From: Hyphomonas sp.
GTDB taxonomy: Bacteria > Pseudomonadota > Alphaproteobacteria > Caulobacterales > Hyphomonadaceae
Assembly: GCF_022844445.1 (NCBI RefSeq)
Contig: NZ_JALHLS010000001.1
Coordinates: 1-64,000, forward strand
Direction of reading: 5' to 3'
DNA: 64,000 nucleotides
Each line of letters opens with the position of its first letter. Within the stretch, counting starts at the first letter, position 1. Shown here piece by piece: positions 1 to 9,463 of this stretch. The notes under the pieces were generated by a model, which did not search any database, was not told where the DNA came from, and worked only from the letters and a program-made list of their open reading frames with translations. The position numbers were made by a program, and so were the translations under genes.

Positions 1-72
1 CTGTCGCGCGAGGAGGATATTGCGCGGCTGCTGGCCGTGTGCAGGGAAGTGGCGGGGATTGCCCGTTCGTGA
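1..72 (+). CDS. C-terminal end of an unidentified protein (partial, cut by window start)
   Basis: The first bases read as an open frame of 23 codons ending at TGA (70-72), with the tail LSREEDIARLLAVCREVAGI followed by ARS. The helical, charged end would suit many enzymes, including PLP-dependent transferases, but 23 residues are too few to name a family. It is followed by a gene on the opposite strand, so it is the last gene of its unit. Confidence 0.45.
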   Translation: MSREEDIARLLAVCREVAGIARS

Positions 73-144
73 CCGGACGGGAACTTAACGATGACGAGCA
101 AAAGATGGTCGCCCACCATGCACAAGCATGGGCGGCATTGAAGC

Positions 145-160
145 GGCCTTCTCGAAGGCC
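145..160. other. short perfect hairpin between convergent genes
   Basis: A 6-bp perfect stem (GGCCTT/AAGGCC) with a CTCG loop lies between the partial gene and the PP2C gene, which converge. It has no T-run on either side, so it is only a weak terminator candidate. Confidence 0.25.
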
Positions 161-253
161 TAGCCTGGTTCAGCCTGACTGCCAGTCATGATGTTTCGTT
201 GACAGAATACCTGACATCAGCCCGATCGCTCTGGAAGCTCTCGGTGCCCTGAA

Positions 254-1069
254 TCAAAGCCTGACTAGTATGGCCGCAGCATCGTCCCGAGCCTTGAGGC
301 GGACGGAGTGAGGGGTTGCTTCGTGGTAGCGCAAGACGCTGGCGGATGCGGCGAGACCGTTGTTGACGACGCGGGCAAGCAGGCTGGCGGGTGTATCGAG
401 GCCGTAAGGTTCGACGAAGCGGAAGAAGCCGTCGGTCATCAGCAGGACATGGGCGCCTGGCGGCAACCTGAGCTGCGCTGTGGCCAGGTGTTGCGCAGCG
501 GCGGGGTTCAGCGTGATCAGGCCCCGCGCAGGATCGTTGGCGCCGCGTCGCTGAGCCTGCAGGACTGCCCAGCGTTCCGCCTGCGTCATGGACAGCATGC
601 GCACCGCTTCGCGCGTTTCGGCATCAGCTTTCTCTTGTGTGCCAATGAGGCGGGTCTTGCCGTCTCCGGTCTGCGCGATGGCAAAGCAATCGCCCGCCCA
701 CACGAACTCGCAGGTGTCGCCCGCGCGGCGCAGCCACATGGCGGACGCAACCGGCATGGCTTCGCCGGGAAGGGTGTGCAGCGGGAATTTTGACTGCCTT
801 GAGGCTTCAGTGGCGACATTCGTCAGCACACGGCCAAAATAGGCGCTCGCCCCTTCGCCTGCCTCCGGACCGGACATCAGACGCGCCGATACCGTCTCGG
901 CCAGCCAGGCGGCACCGCTTTCGCCCGGAAAGGGTTTCAGGTCGGTGGCATCGGTGGCGCCGTCGATCACCCAGGCACGCCCAGCTGCGGCATCAAACCC
1001 GAGCCGGTCGTCTCCGGACTTGCCCGGCGTGCCGGGATCGTTGATGGAATCCAGAACGTCTATAGCCAT
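254..1069 (-). CDS. PP2C-family serine/threonine protein phosphatase
   Basis: 271-residue soluble protein with the spaced acidic motifs of PP2C (PPM) metal-dependent phosphatases: GDDRLG at about 19-24, VIDGATD at 34-40, AGD at 125-127, TDGFFR at 212-217 and RDDAAA at 261-266. The aspartates in these motifs bind the two Mn/Mg ions in the family. It has no transmembrane or sensor domain, so it is a stand-alone cytoplasmic phosphatase; its substrate is unknown. It is the last gene of the long minus-strand run starting at rpmH, 18 bp downstream of the DUF4287 gene, so probably co-transcribed. The sequence is a divergent, short PP2C of the bacterial type. Confidence 0.8.
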   Translation of the reverse strand: MAIDVLDSINDPGTPGKSGDDRLGFDAAAGRAWVIDGATDATDLKPFPGESGAAWLAETVSARLMSGPEAGEGASAYFGRVLTNVATEASRQSKFPLHTLPGEAMPVASAMWLRRAGDTCEFVWAGDCFAIAQTGDGKTRLIGTQEKADAETREAVRMLSMTQAERWAVLQAQRRGANDPARGLITLNPAAAQHLATAQLRLPPGAHVLLMTDGFFRFVEPYGLDTPASLLARVVNNGLAASASVLRYHEATPHSVRLKARDDAAAILVRL

Positions 1070-1087
1070 CAGCGCGCTCAGTCCGGA

Positions 1088-1312
1088 TCAGGTTTTGTCG
1101 GCAGCCTTACAGTGTGCGACGATGGCATTGGCATGGCCGTGACCCAGCTTGTGCTCGTTCTTTAGCCAGCTGACGATTTCGGCATGCTTGGCGCCCTTGC
1201 GCGAAGCGACGAGGGCGAACCAGTGGCTCATCTTCTTGCCATAGGTCTTCTCTATCGAAGGGAAATAGGACACGGGGCCCTTGATGGGCTCGGAACTCGG
1301 ATCGTCGGCCAT
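1088..1312 (-). CDS. DUF4287 domain-containing small protein
   Basis: 74-residue protein starting MADDPSSEP. I chose the ATG at 1312 because GGAGG sits 5 nt upstream; an upstream in-frame ATG at 1345 lacks such a site. The middle (SIEKTYGKKMSHWFALV) and the end (HKLGHGHANAIVAHCK) match what I recall of DUF4287, a domain whose members often have a C-terminal DUF5655 partner that is absent here. Function unknown. It sits between dapD and the PP2C gene on the same strand. Confidence 0.75.
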   Translation of the reverse strand: MADDPSSEPIKGPVSYFPSIEKTYGKKMSHWFALVASRKGAKHAEIVSWLKNEHKLGHGHANAIVAHCKAADKT

Positions 1313-1368
1313 GATAGCCTCCATTGGGGGTGCGGCCGCTGACATCAGCGTCCGGAGATCTTCTGCGT

Positions 1369-2196
1369 CTAGTCGCGCAGCAGTTCGTTCACGGCCGTTT
1401 TCTCGCGTGTCTTGGCGTCGACTGTTTTCACGATGACCGCGCAGGCAAGCGACGGGCCGCCCTTGGGATCCGGCAGCGTGCCGGGGACGATGACCGAGAA
1501 GGGCGGGACGCGGCCGTAGATGATCTCGCCGGTCTGGCGGTTCACGATTTTAGTGGACTGGGTGATGAAAACGCCCATGGCGAGGACAGAGCCTTCGCCG
1601 ACGACAACGCCTTCCACGACTTCGGAGCGAGCTCCGATGAAGCAGTTGTCCTCGATGATAGTGGGGTTCGCCTGCAGCGGCTCAAGCACACCGCCAATAC
1701 CTGTTCCGGCGGAGATGTGGCAGTTCTTGCCGACCTGAGCGCAGGAGCCGACCGAGGCCCAGGTGTCGATCATCGTGCCTTCACCGACATAAGCGCCGAT
1801 GTTGACATAGGACGGCATCAGTACGGCATTCTTTGCAATGAAGGCGCCGCGGCGCACGGCCGAAGGCGGCACGGCGCGGAAGCCGGCTTCCTTAAATTCC
1901 TTCGCGCCCCAGCCCTCGAATTTGGATGGAACCTTGTCCCACCAGTTGCCACCGCCCGGCGTGCCGGAAATGGCGCCATTGGCATTGAGGCGGAAGGAGA
2001 GCAACACGGATTTCTTCAGCCACTGGTGCACCGTCCAGCTGCCGTCAGTTTCTTTCGTGGCGACGCGCGCCTCGCCGGAATCGAGCAGGCTGATAGCGGC
2101 CTCGACCGCGTCGCGGACCTCACCGGTCGTATCTGTGGAGAGCGTGTCGCGCGCCTCCCAGGCGGCATCGATCACACGGGCGAGGGCTTCGGGCAT
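1369..2196 (-). CDS. dapD: 2,3,4,5-tetrahydropyridine-2,6-dicarboxylate N-succinyltransferase
   Basis: 275 residues, the usual length for DapD, which transfers succinyl from succinyl-CoA to tetrahydrodipicolinate in the succinylase branch of lysine and meso-diaminopimelate synthesis. The N-terminal helical region is followed from about residue 100 by hexapeptide-repeat left-handed beta-helix turns ([20 protein letters not shown], then [16 protein letters not shown] and [17 protein letters not shown]). Cytosolic trimer in the family. It starts 4 bp after the stop of the HAD phosphatase gene on the same strand; that HAD-dapD pairing is common in alphaproteobacteria. Its product feeds peptidoglycan as well as lysine, fitting the cell-wall genes elsewhere in the window. 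Confidence 0.96.
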   Translation of the reverse strand: MPEALARVIDAAWEARDTLSTDTTGEVRDAVEAAISLLDSGEARVATKETDGSWTVHQWLKKSVLLSFRLNANGAISGTPGGGNWWDKVPSKFEGWGAKEFKEAGFRAVPPSAVRRGAFIAKNAVLMPSYVNIGAYVGEGTMIDTWASVGSCAQVGKNCHISAGTGIGGVLEPLQANPTIIEDNCFIGARSEVVEGVVVGEGSVLAMGVFITQSTKIVNRQTGEIIYGRVPPFSVIVPGTLPDPKGGPSLACAVIVKTVDAKTREKTAVNELLRD

Positions 2197-2200
2197 GGCA

Positions 2201-2947
2201 TCAGTCTTTCACGTTGGCGGTCAGGCGCGGCACCGCGGAGTCGAGGAAGGCCGCGAGGTCGCCGGTGATGTAGTCGATGTGCCCGCTCCCGTCACCCCCG
2301 AACACGTCCCCTGCCCCGGCTGGTCGTGCCTCGATGGGTTCGTGGCTCCAGTCCTTGGCGGAGTGGACGAGCACGGTAGTGAAGCCAAGAGATTTAGCGG
2401 GCAGGAGGTTGCGGGCAAGGTCCTCGAAGAAGGCAGCGCCCTGCGGCTCGACCTGATGAAGGCGGCAGAAGGTCTGGTAGGCAGGCAGGTTCGGCTTGGG
2501 TGTGTAGGCGCTTTCCTCGATGCCGAAGCTCGCATTGAAAAGATGTGCGAGACCCATCTTCTCGGTGACACGCTCGGCATGCCGGCGCGAGCCGTTGGTG
2601 TAGATGAACTTGCGTCCCGGCAGGGCGGCGATGGCGCTGCGCAGATGCGGCAGGTCCGGCAAGGGCGAAAGGTCGATCTCGTGGACGTAATGCAGGAACT
2701 CCGCCGGATCGAGCCCGTGCTCGGTCATCAGGCCGGAGAGCGTGGTCCCGTACTGCGCGTAGTATTGCTTCTGAAGTGTTCGCGCTTCGCTCCGTGCAAG
2801 GCCGGTGAAGCGAGCAACGAAATCGGTCATTCGCGTATCGATCTCGGCGAAGAGATCGCATTCGGCCGGGTAGAGCGTGTTGTCGAGGTCGAACACCCAA
2901 TCGTTGACGTGATCCAGCTTCGGCGCCCGCGGCAGGTTATTCGTCAT
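2201..2947 (-). CDS. HAD-superfamily pyrimidine 5'-nucleotidase-type phosphatase
   Basis: 248-residue protein starting [10 protein letters not shown]. Motif I is DLDNTLYP (20-27), with the second Asp replaced by Asn as in the SDT1/pyrimidine 5'-nucleotidase branch of HAD. Motif II is YTNGS (116-120), motif III is the lysine in TPKPN (149-153), and motif IV is FEDLARNL (174-181). The family dephosphorylates nucleoside monophosphates, mainly UMP and CMP; the exact substrate here is unproven. The open frame continues 125 codons upstream without homology, so I took the ATG at 2947, which overlaps the end of the DUF1036 gene by 11 bp. It precedes dapD in the same operon. Confidence 0.85.
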   Translation of the reverse strand: MTNNLPRAPKLDHVNDWVFDLDNTLYPAECDLFAEIDTRMTDFVARFTGLARSEARTLQKQYYAQYGTTLSGLMTEHGLDPAEFLHYVHEIDLSPLPDLPHLRSAIAALPGRKFIYTNGSRRHAERVTEKMGLAHLFNASFGIEESAYTPKPNLPAYQTFCRLHQVEPQGAAFFEDLARNLLPAKSLGFTTVLVHSAKDWSHEPIEARPAGAGDVFGGDGSGHIDYITGDLAAFLDSAVPRLTANVKD

Positions 2948-3971
2948 CCGACCCTGCTGCAGTGAAGTCGCGCTCGAAGAACTCGAACACCAGCTTGCGC
3001 TCAGTCGGCGCGGGCGTGCGCGCGAAAAGAGCTGTGCGATAGGAGCTGTCCTCGCAGTTATCTCGGCCGGAGATTGCGAACTTGGAGCGGCCAACACAAA
3101 AGGCTTCGGACGCGCGCGACAGGGTACGCAGGCCGGTCGGCTCTTCCATCTCGGCATAGACGAAGTGTTCGGAGCCGCGCAGCGGACGATCAACCACACG
3201 GGCGCAGCCGCCGGCTTCAATGCGCCACCAGCCGCGGCTCTCCCAGCCTTCGGTGGCGCGCCGGGCGATGGCGCTCCAGACCCGGTTTTTTGTCCGGTTG
3301 CAGAGAGTGAAGCCGACGGCACGGCTGCGCTCTTCCGCGGCCTGTTCGAGATAGTCGATCAAGTCAGCGTCAGACGTGTTGGCAGCGAGCCCCTTGAGCT
3401 TCAGGAAGTCGTTGATGGCGGCACGGGTGCGCAGGCCGATATGGCCGTCTATGTTGCCCGAAACGATGCCCGCTTCGTCAAGCAGCCGCTGCAGCCCGGA
3501 GTTACGGGCATTTTCGAGCGTCCAGTTCTCGATCTCGGTAAAATTGTTGGTCCACTTGGTGGCCGTGATATTGATCGGCCGGAAGCCCTGCGGCTCGAGG
3601 CCCATGGCGGCGCAATCGGGCGGGCTTTCAAGCGAAAAGCCGCCGGTCGGATCGACGCAGAGTTCCTGGCGTCCGCCCCATTCGCGGCCGCCGCCCTGAT
3701 GGGCCGTGGAGGCGCGGCCATAGAGATAGTGAATACCTGGTGTCAGCGGACCCGGCAGCGCCGCTGCGCAGGTGCCGGGCGGAAGCTTGGTCCAGCCCTC
3801 GACAGATGTACCGGCACCTTCCGGGTGGCCGACAGCAGCTTCGATGATGTAGCTGGTCCGGTTGCACAGCTGCCATCCGTCTTCGTCCTGAGCACGCGCC
3901 GGGAGGGCGAGCACCGTGACCGTCGCAATGGCGAGTGCAGCGACCTTAAGAAACAAGCGTTCCAGCGCCAT
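2937..3971 (-). CDS. secreted protein with two DUF1036 domains flanking a peptidoglycan-binding-like domain
   Basis: 344 residues from the ATG at 3971. A signal peptide (about 1-27, hydrophobic, ending LPARA before QDEDG) predicts export. The first DUF1036 copy begins [10 protein letters not shown] and the second [10 protein letters not shown]; each carries the Trp/Cys pattern ending in a Gly-Cys-Ala turn. Between them an [19 protein letters not shown] segment looks like a PG_binding_1 helix bundle, so cell-wall or envelope binding is plausible. The family is uncharacterised. The start lies inside the last codons of argB (26-bp overlap), so translation is probably coupled. An upstream ATG would extend the protein by 24 residues ahead of the signal peptide and is less likely. 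Confidence 0.8.
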   Translation of the reverse strand: MALERLFLKVAALAIATVTVLALPARAQDEDGWQLCNRTSYIIEAAVGHPEGAGTSVEGWTKLPPGTCAAALPGPLTPGIHYLYGRASTAHQGGGREWGGRQELCVDPTGGFSLESPPDCAAMGLEPQGFRPINITATKWTNNFTEIENWTLENARNSGLQRLLDEAGIVSGNIDGHIGLRTRAAINDFLKLKGLAANTSDADLIDYLEQAAEERSRAVGFTLCNRTKNRVWSAIARRATEGWESRGWWRIEAGGCARVVDRPLRGSEHFVYAEMEEPTGLRTLSRASEAFCVGRSKFAISGRDNCEDSSYRTALFARTPAPTERKLVFEFFERDFTAAGSDDE

Positions 3972-4842
3972 GTTCGGTAAACAGCTCCATGAGCAGGGCG
4001 TGCGGCGCACGACCATCGAGGATAACCGCCGCCCCGACTCCATGAATCACGGAATGCGCCGCCGTTTCAAGTTTGGGAATCATGCCGCCTGCAGCTGTGC
4101 CGTCCGAAATCAAGCCTGGAATGTCTTTGACCTTGATTTCACGGATAAGATTTTTCTGCTTGTCGAGCACGCCGGCGACATCGGTCAGCAGCAGGAGGCG
4201 GCTGGCGCCCAGTGCGGCGGCGACAGCGCCGGCGGCGGTGTCGGCGTTAATGTTGTATCGGGCGCCGTCCTCGCCGATCCCGACCGGCGCGACAACCGGG
4301 ATGAGATCGTCATCGGCGTCGCGCAGCGCCTTGAGTACCGCGATGTCGACATGTTCAGGCTCACCCACGTAACCGAGGTCGACAACGCTCTCGATATGGC
4401 TGTCGGGGTCCTTGGTGGTCTTGGTCGCTTTGCGGGCACGGATCAGGTTGCCGTCGGCACCAGAGAGGCCGACGGCCTTGCCGCCAGCGGCGTTGATCGC
4501 GCGGACGATGGATTTATTGATCGGACCGGAGAGAACCATCTCAACCACTTCCATGGTCGCATCATCGGTAACGCGCAGGCCGTCCTTGAACTCCGACTTG
4601 ATGGCGAGCTTGTCTAGCATCGCGCCGATCTGCGGGCCGCCGCCGTGGACCACGACCGGGTGGATGCCAAGAAGCTTCAGAAGCACGACATCGCGGGCGA
4701 ACGCCTTGGCGAGTTCCGGGTCCACCATGGCGTGGCCGCCATACTTTATCACAATCGTCTGATTGTCGTAGCGCTGCAGGTAGGGCAGCGCTTCGGACAA
4801 GGTGCGAGCGGTGAGCAGAGCTTCGATCTGGGCGTCGGTCAT
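3946..4842 (-). CDS. argB: acetylglutamate kinase
   Basis: 298 residues, normal for ArgB, which phosphorylates N-acetylglutamate in the second step of arginine synthesis. Visible motifs are [10 protein letters not shown] (about 30-39, phosphate-binding lysine and glycines), HGGGPQI (66-72, substrate loop), the [10 protein letters not shown] segment and a C-terminal [12 protein letters not shown], typical of the amino-acid kinase fold. I chose the ATG at 4842 ([10 protein letters not shown]); an upstream in-frame ATG adds 41 residues of low-complexity sequence. The N-terminal helix before the kinase core resembles that of arginine-sensitive hexameric enzymes, so feedback inhibition is plausible. 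It lies in the conserved engB-GNAT-argB order. Confidence 0.96.
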   Translation of the reverse strand: MTDAQIEALLTARTLSEALPYLQRYDNQTIVIKYGGHAMVDPELAKAFARDVVLLKLLGIHPVVVHGGGPQIGAMLDKLAIKSEFKDGLRVTDDATMEVVEMVLSGPINKSIVRAINAAGGKAVGLSGADGNLIRARKATKTTKDPDSHIESVVDLGYVGEPEHVDIAVLKALRDADDDLIPVVAPVGIGEDGARYNINADTAAGAVAAALGASRLLLLTDVAGVLDKQKNLIREIKVKDIPGLISDGTAAGGMIPKLETAAHSVIHGVGAAVILDGRAPHALLMELFTEHGAGTLVS

Positions 4843-4898
4843 GAGGCCGGTGTCTAGAGCGTTTCGATAGCCCCATGCAATGCCCGTTGCGCGCCGGG

Positions 4899-5360
4899 TC
4901 AGGCGAGGGTCAGGGTCATGAAGACGCTGTGCGGGTCCTCGGAATAATCCCCGAACGGTCCGCAATAGTTGAAGCCATAGGCCTCATAGAGACGGCGGGC
5001 CGGGGTGAAGGCATCCATGGAGCCGGTTTCCAGCCAGAGCGAGATGTAGCCCCGCCGGCGGGCCTCGGCGAGGATGTGTTCCAACATGCGCCGGCCAAGC
5101 CCCCTGCCCCGCAGGACCTCGCGGGTGTGCATGGATTTGATCTCGCCCGTGCCGTCGCCAAGATCCTTAAGGGCGCCGCAGCCGATCAGGGCGCCGTCGT
5201 CCCACATGCTCCAGACCGATACGGCGGGCTGGCGCAGTCCGTCGATCGGCAGGAAGTGGCAGCTTTCGGGCGGGGAAGCGGCCAGCATGGTGGCCGCATG
5301 GACGGCAATCAGGTCCGCCATGTCCTGGCTGGAAAGATCATCGGGGCGAATGTCGATCAT
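4899..5360 (-). CDS. GNAT-family N-acetyltransferase
   Basis: 153 residues from the ATG at 5360, which has a GGGAGG ribosome site about 11 nt upstream; the open frame extends further upstream without homology. The acetyl-CoA loop is RGRGLGRR (84-91), preceded by [13 protein letters not shown], and the C-terminal [14 protein letters not shown] matches the last motif of GNAT enzymes. The overall pattern ([25 protein letters not shown]) resembles the putative acetyltransferases annotated YafP/YhfO-like; the substrate is unknown. It lies between engB and argB in the operon. Confidence 0.85.
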   Translation of the reverse strand: MIDIRPDDLSSQDMADLIAVHAATMLAASPPESCHFLPIDGLRQPAVSVWSMWDDGALIGCGALKDLGDGTGEIKSMHTREVLRGRGLGRRMLEHILAEARRRGYISLWLETGSMDAFTPARRLYEAYGFNYCGPFGDYSEDPHSVFMTLTLA

Positions 5361-5385
5361 GGTGCAGGATCCTCCCGCGCCGTTT

Positions 5386-6033
5386 CTAGGCGGGCGGCAG
5401 GAAACCGGCAATCTCGGCGCGGAGCTCAGGGATGCCCCAGCCCTTTTCTGATGAAGTTTGCAGCACGACCGGGTGAGCCGCGCCGCGCTTCTTGAGCTTC
5501 GCGGCGACTTCGGCGGCGGTTTTCTCGACCTCGACCTTCGGAACCTTGTCAACCTTTGTAAGGATCACCTGGTAATTGACTGCCGAACCGTCGAGCAGGT
5601 CCATAATCTCGTGGTCAGTATCCATGAAGCCGCGGCGCGAATCGACGAGCAGGAAAACGCGCCGCAGGCTTGGCCGGCCGCGCAGGTAGGATTTGATCAG
5701 CTTTTGCCAGGCGGCGACCTGCGTCTTTGAGACCTGCGCATAGCCGAAACCCGGAAGGTCGACGAGGTAGAGTCGGCCCTCGCCGATGTCGAAATAGTTC
5801 AGCTCCCGGGTCCGCCCCGGCTCGGTGGAAGCGCGGGCAAGCTTTGCGCGGCCGGTGAGGGCATTGATCAGGCTCGACTTGCCGACATTCGAGCGCCCGG
5901 CAAAGCATACTTCCAGACGATCCGCAGGCGGAAGACCTTCAAGAGCGGCAACGCCCAGCCGGAATTCCGCCGGGCCGGAAAAAAGAACGCGGCCGGCTTC
6001 GACCTGGTCATCGGGATAGGAGGGCGCGTCCAA
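5386..6033 (-). CDS. engB: ribosome biogenesis GTP-binding protein YihA/YsxC (EngB)
   Basis: 215 residues with GTPase motifs in order: G1 GRSNVGKS (46-53), G2 region TEPGRTRELNYF, G3 DLPGFG (92-97) and G4 TKVD. The TrmE-Era-EngA-YihA-Septin family member EngB acts in assembly of the large ribosomal subunit and is usually essential. It begins only 2 bp after the yidC stop on the same strand, consistent with the rpmH-rnpA-yidC-engB order of many proteobacteria. Confidence 0.95.
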   Translation of the reverse strand: MDAPSYPDDQVEAGRVLFSGPAEFRLGVAALEGLPPADRLEVCFAGRSNVGKSSLINALTGRAKLARASTEPGRTRELNYFDIGEGRLYLVDLPGFGYAQVSKTQVAAWQKLIKSYLRGRPSLRRVFLLVDSRRGFMDTDHEIMDLLDGSAVNYQVILTKVDKVPKVEVEKTAAEVAAKLKKRGAAHPVVLQTSSEKGWGIPELRAEIAGFLPPA

Positions 6034-6035
6034 GA

Positions 6036-7865
6036 CTATTCCGCCGGCGCCTTCCGGCGCCCGAGGATGCCAGCGACGAACTTGCCGACTTCGGTTTCCG
6101 CGCCATTCATCCGCATGATCGTGTATTGCTGGATGAATGTCAGCACGTTCGACCAGACCCAGTACAGCACGAGGCCGGCGGCAAATCCTCCGAACACGAA
6201 CATGAACACCAGCGGCAGCGCCATGATGATGCGCGCCTGCATCTTGTCCGGCGGCGGCGGCGACAGCGATTGCAGGATCGCCATGGTTGCGCCGTAGAGC
6301 AGCGGCAGGATGCCGATACCGAAGATAGTGCCGATAATAAAGATGCCCTTGATGTCGGCAGCCGACCAGAACGGGATCAGTCCGAACAGGTTGCCAATAG
6401 CGGTCGGGTCTGGGGCCGAAAGGTCCTTCATATACCAGAAGGGCTCGTGGCGCATGTCGAGGGTGACATAGAGCGTCTTGTAGAGCGCGTAGAAGATCGG
6501 GATCGTCACGAGGATGGGCAGGCAGCCGCCGATAGGGTTGGCGCCAGTCTCCTTGTAGAGCTTCATCATCTCCTGCTGGCGCCGCTGGGGATCGGCGGCA
6601 AAGCGCTCGGTAATCTCCTTCATCGGCTCCTGAAGCTTCTTAAGCTTGGCCATCGATTTGAAGCTGGCATTGTAGAGCGGGACGAGCGGCAGCTTGACGA
6701 GCACGGTGAAGGCGAGGATCGCCCAGCCGAACGAGCCGACAAGTCCGTGCAGCCAATGCAGCACATAGAAGAAGGGCTTGGTGAGGAAGAAGGCCCAGCC
6801 CCAGTCAATGGCATCGACGAACTGGGGAATGCCCTGAGCTTCTTCGTAGTTGCGGAGGATTTCGAACTTCTTCGCGCCGGCGAAGATGCGGTTTTCGACG
6901 GTAACGCTTGCGCCTGGCGCGATGCTCACCTCGGCGCCTTCGGTGCGCACTTCGAGCGGGCCGCCGCGCGCGAGGCTGGCGCGGTTGACCGATGCGGTAA
7001 AGGGCGTCGCCTGTGCAGGAACAAGCACACTCATCCAGTACTTGTCGCTGAGACCCCACCATCCGCCAGTCGCCGTGCTGAAACTGCCATCGGCCGATTC
7101 CCCGTCGATCTTCTTAGACTCGAACAGCGGCTTGTACTTCTTCAAGCGCAGGTTGCCGTCCATGACACCCATGAGGCCCATGTGAGCGAGGCCGTTGTCT
7201 GCTTCTGCGGCAACACCCGGCTCGGTGGCATTCAGGAAGAGCTTGTAGTTGCCGTGGCGCTCGACAGAACCGATCGGGCGCAGGCTCTTGGCAGCGTCCG
7301 AGGTGTTGGTGACCGTGTCGCGGAACGTGAACAGGTAATTCTCATCGACTGAAATCTCGCGGTCGATACGGACACCTTCTGACTCAAGGCTGAGCATGAC
7401 CGGAGCGCCGGGGCTGAGCGTGCCTTCGCCGACCTGCGTCCAGTTCGAATTGCGCCCTGCGACGAGCGTGTTTCCGGTAGCCCAATAGTAGGTGGTAAAG
7501 TAGCCGAATTCGGATTCCTCGGGACGCAGCAGACGGACTTCTTGCGCGCGCTCCACAGTGAGAAAGTGCTTCTTGAGCTGCAGGTCGTCGAGGCGCGCGC
7601 CGGCGAGGCGGATCGAGCCATCTATGGAAGGGGCGTCAAACTTGACCCGGCTGGCGGCGGCGAGCGCCTCTGGAAGCGGCTTGGGGCCGGCAGCTTCGGC
7701 CGCGGCGGTATCGACCGAGGCAGCCTGTTGCTGGGCCGCGACAATGGCCTGCTGGGCCTGATAGCGCTTCTGGGCCGGCTCCATCACGAATATCTGATAG
7801 AGAAAAACGAACGCAATCATCGCCACGAGGGCGAGCAGGAAGTTGCGCTGGTCTTCTTTTTCCAT
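6036..7865 (-). CDS. yidC: membrane protein insertase YidC
   Basis: 609 residues. An N-terminal transmembrane helix (about 9-27, LLALVAMIAFVFLYQIFVM) is followed by a large periplasmic beta-sandwich domain (about 60-350) and a C-terminal insertase core with five hydrophobic segments, including the motif NPIGGCLPILVTIPIFYALY. YidC inserts and folds inner-membrane proteins alone or with Sec. The cytoplasmic loop AKLKKLQEPMKEITERF is the C1 hairpin. It lies between rnpA and engB; the small gene yidD, often found between rnpA and yidC, is absent, and the 54-bp gap is too short for it. Confidence 0.97.
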   Translation of the reverse strand: MEKEDQRNFLLALVAMIAFVFLYQIFVMEPAQKRYQAQQAIVAAQQQAASVDTAAAEAAGPKPLPEALAAASRVKFDAPSIDGSIRLAGARLDDLQLKKHFLTVERAQEVRLLRPEESEFGYFTTYYWATGNTLVAGRNSNWTQVGEGTLSPGAPVMLSLESEGVRIDREISVDENYLFTFRDTVTNTSDAAKSLRPIGSVERHGNYKLFLNATEPGVAAEADNGLAHMGLMGVMDGNLRLKKYKPLFESKKIDGESADGSFSTATGGWWGLSDKYWMSVLVPAQATPFTASVNRASLARGGPLEVRTEGAEVSIAPGASVTVENRIFAGAKKFEILRNYEEAQGIPQFVDAIDWGWAFFLTKPFFYVLHWLHGLVGSFGWAILAFTVLVKLPLVPLYNASFKSMAKLKKLQEPMKEITERFAADPQRRQQEMMKLYKETGANPIGGCLPILVTIPIFYALYKTLYVTLDMRHEPFWYMKDLSAPDPTAIGNLFGLIPFWSAADIKGIFIIGTIFGIGILPLLYGATMAILQSLSPPPPDKMQARIIMALPLVFMFVFGGFAAGLVLYWVWSNVLTFIQQYTIMRMNGAETEVGKFVAGILGRRKAPAE

Positions 7866-7919
7866 GGACGGTGTTCCGGGTGTCTGTGAGCGGTGCGCCA
7901 GGACGCGGCGCCGGGGTCA

Positions 7920-8288
7920 TCAAATGCGCGCGAGGCTTATCAGCGCGCTTTCCATATCGTCAAGCAATCGGGACCAGCCTACTTCGAGCGTCGCTTCGCG
8001 CGCGATGAAGACATAGTCCCAGCCCGGACGGCCATATCGGGCCAGCAGGCGGCGGGAGGCCTCTCTCAGCCGGCGCTTGGCCCGGTTGCGCTGGACGGCG
8101 CCGCCGATCTTTTTTGTCGCGGTGAAGCCTTCCCCGACATGGCCGCCAGGAATGTCCCCCGCCCGCGCCCGGGCCTGGATGACCACGGACTTGCGCCGTT
8201 CGGTGATCCCGTCACGGGCAAACGTGAATTCGCGCCGCTTCTTTAGGCGGCGCGTTTCCGGAGTGTCTGGTTTATCGGGGCCGGACAT
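7920..8288 (-). CDS. rnpA: ribonuclease P protein component
   Basis: 122 residues, basic, with the family's RNR signature QRNRAKRRLREASR (66-79) and the beginning RLKKRREFTFAR. It is the protein cofactor that helps RNase P RNA trim the 5' ends of tRNA precursors. The first dozen residues (MSGPDKPDTPET) extend beyond the usual start, but no better initiation codon is visible. It lies 48 bp downstream of rpmH on the same strand. Confidence 0.95.
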   Translation of the reverse strand: MSGPDKPDTPETRRLKKRREFTFARDGITERRKSVVIQARARAGDIPGGHVGEGFTATKKIGGAVQRNRAKRRLREASRRLLARYGRPGWDYVFIAREATLEVGWSRLLDDMESALISLARI

Positions 8289-8336
8289 GATCGGCCTCCC
8301 GGTCGGCGGGCCGGACTGGCCTGTGCGGGGGGAGGA

Positions 8337-8471
8337 TCAGGCGGTCAGGGTCTTGCGGCCCTTGGCGCGGCGGCGTGCCAGCACCTTGCGGCCAGACTTA
8401 GTGCCCATGCGCTCGCGGAAGCCATGGGTGCGCTTGCGGCGGAGGTTGCTCGGCTGGAAAGTGCGTTTCAT
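8337..8471 (-). CDS. rpmH: 50S ribosomal protein L34
   Basis: A 44-residue frame begins [18 protein letters not shown] and ends KGRKTLTA. It matches the near-invariant L34 sequence, including [15 protein letters not shown]. It is the first gene of the rpmH-rnpA-yidC run and has its own plausible promoter upstream. Confidence 0.98.
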   Translation of the reverse strand: MKRTFQPSNLRRKRTHGFRERMGTKSGRKVLARRRAKGRKTLTA

Positions 8472-8506
8472 GGAACTGCTCTGAGCTTGGAACTTGGAAA
8501 ACGGGG

Positions 8507-8535
8507 CAAATACAGGCGGGCGGGGGCGGGGTCAA
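8507..8535 (-). promoter_or_regulatory. candidate sigma70-type promoter of rpmH-rnpA-yidC
   Basis: On the minus strand, TTGACC (8535-8530) and TATTTG (8512-8507) are separated by 17 bp, about 35 bp ahead of the rpmH start codon. The -35 is a five-of-six match; the -10 is weak. Confidence 0.45.
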
Positions 8536-8650
8536 GCCGGAACTGGTGCAAAATATGCCGATCACGGCTCCGGTATTCACCCTATCGTGAGATGCAGGGG
8601 GCACAGGTGCAGTCTATGCGTCGCCCGTGCCTGCAAACCGGAGTGTCCCC

Positions 8651-9463
8651 ATGCGCCGTGCTGCCTTTTGTCTTGTTGCCCTTGCGGCGGCCCTTTTCCC
8701 CGCTGCCGGTCTGGCTGATACCGCTTCAAAGCCCCAAGCGGAGTCTCCCGTGCCTGCTGAACATGCTGCCTGGACCCGTCTCCTTAAAACCTATGTCAAA
8801 GCCGGAAGCGACGGCCTCACCCGTGTGGACTATGCGGGCCTGGCCGCTTCGCAGGCCGACCGGGCCGCGCTGGACGCTTATATTGCCGGCTTCGCGGACC
8901 GGGACATGTCGGCCAAGACAGATGGGAACTTCGCGGCGTGGGCGAACCTCTACAACGCCGTCACCGTGCGCCACATCGTGGAGCGCTACCCGGTCAAGTC
9001 GATCAAGGACGGCTACCTGACAGGGCCCTGGAAAGAGGTGAAGGTTCAGGCGGGCGGGCGCGAGGTGTCGCTGGACGCCATCGAACACAAGATCCTCCGC
9101 AAGACCTGGGGCACGCCGGAAGTGCACTATTCGATCAACTGTGCCTCCTACAGCTGCCCGAACCTGCCGGCGAAAGCCTGGGAAGCCGCGAGCCTCAACA
9201 AGGACCTCGATGCCGCCGCGCGCGTCTACATCAATCACAATCGCGGCGTGACGGTAACGGCGAAGGGACTCAAGGTATCGGAGATCTACAACTGGTTTGA
9301 AGCGGACTTCGGCGACTCGAAAGAGGCTGTGATCCAACATCTGCTCTCATATGCCGAACCAGACCTCGCCGCGAAAATCCGCGCCAATCCGAAGATCGTA
9401 GGCTACCAGTATGACTGGTCACTCAATGACGCAGCCAAACTTAGGAAGCCGGTGAAACCATGA
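8651..9463 (+). CDS. exported DUF547 domain protein
   Basis: 270 residues from the ATG at 8651 (MRRAAFCLVALAAALFPAAG), which gives a clean signal peptide cleaved near LADTA; eight extra in-frame upstream codons are unlikely. The mature part shows the DUF547 core: FAAWANLYNAVTVRHIV, the HKILRKTWGTPEVHYSINC stretch and CASYSCPNLP, with invariant-looking Asn, His and paired Cys. Function is unknown; the conserved polar residues hint at a hydrolase-like fold. It overlaps the next gene by ATGA (4 bp), so it is translationally coupled to the TVP38-like membrane protein. Confidence 0.87.
   Translation: MRRAAFCLVALAAALFPAAGLADTASKPQAESPVPAEHAAWTRLLKTYVKAGSDGLTRVDYAGLAASQADRAALDAYIAGFADRDMSAKTDGNFAAWANLYNAVTVRHIVERYPVKSIKDGYLTGPWKEVKVQAGGREVSLDAIEHKILRKTWGTPEVHYSINCASYSCPNLPAKAWEAASLNKDLDAAARVYINHNRGVTVTAKGLKVSEIYNWFEADFGDSKEAVIQHLLSYAEPDLAAKIRANPKIVGYQYDWSLNDAAKLRKPVKP

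Noticed and set aside
7866-7919. Expected yidD gene between rnpA and yidC
   Set aside because: Only 54 bp are available and no frame fits, so it is absent or elsewhere.
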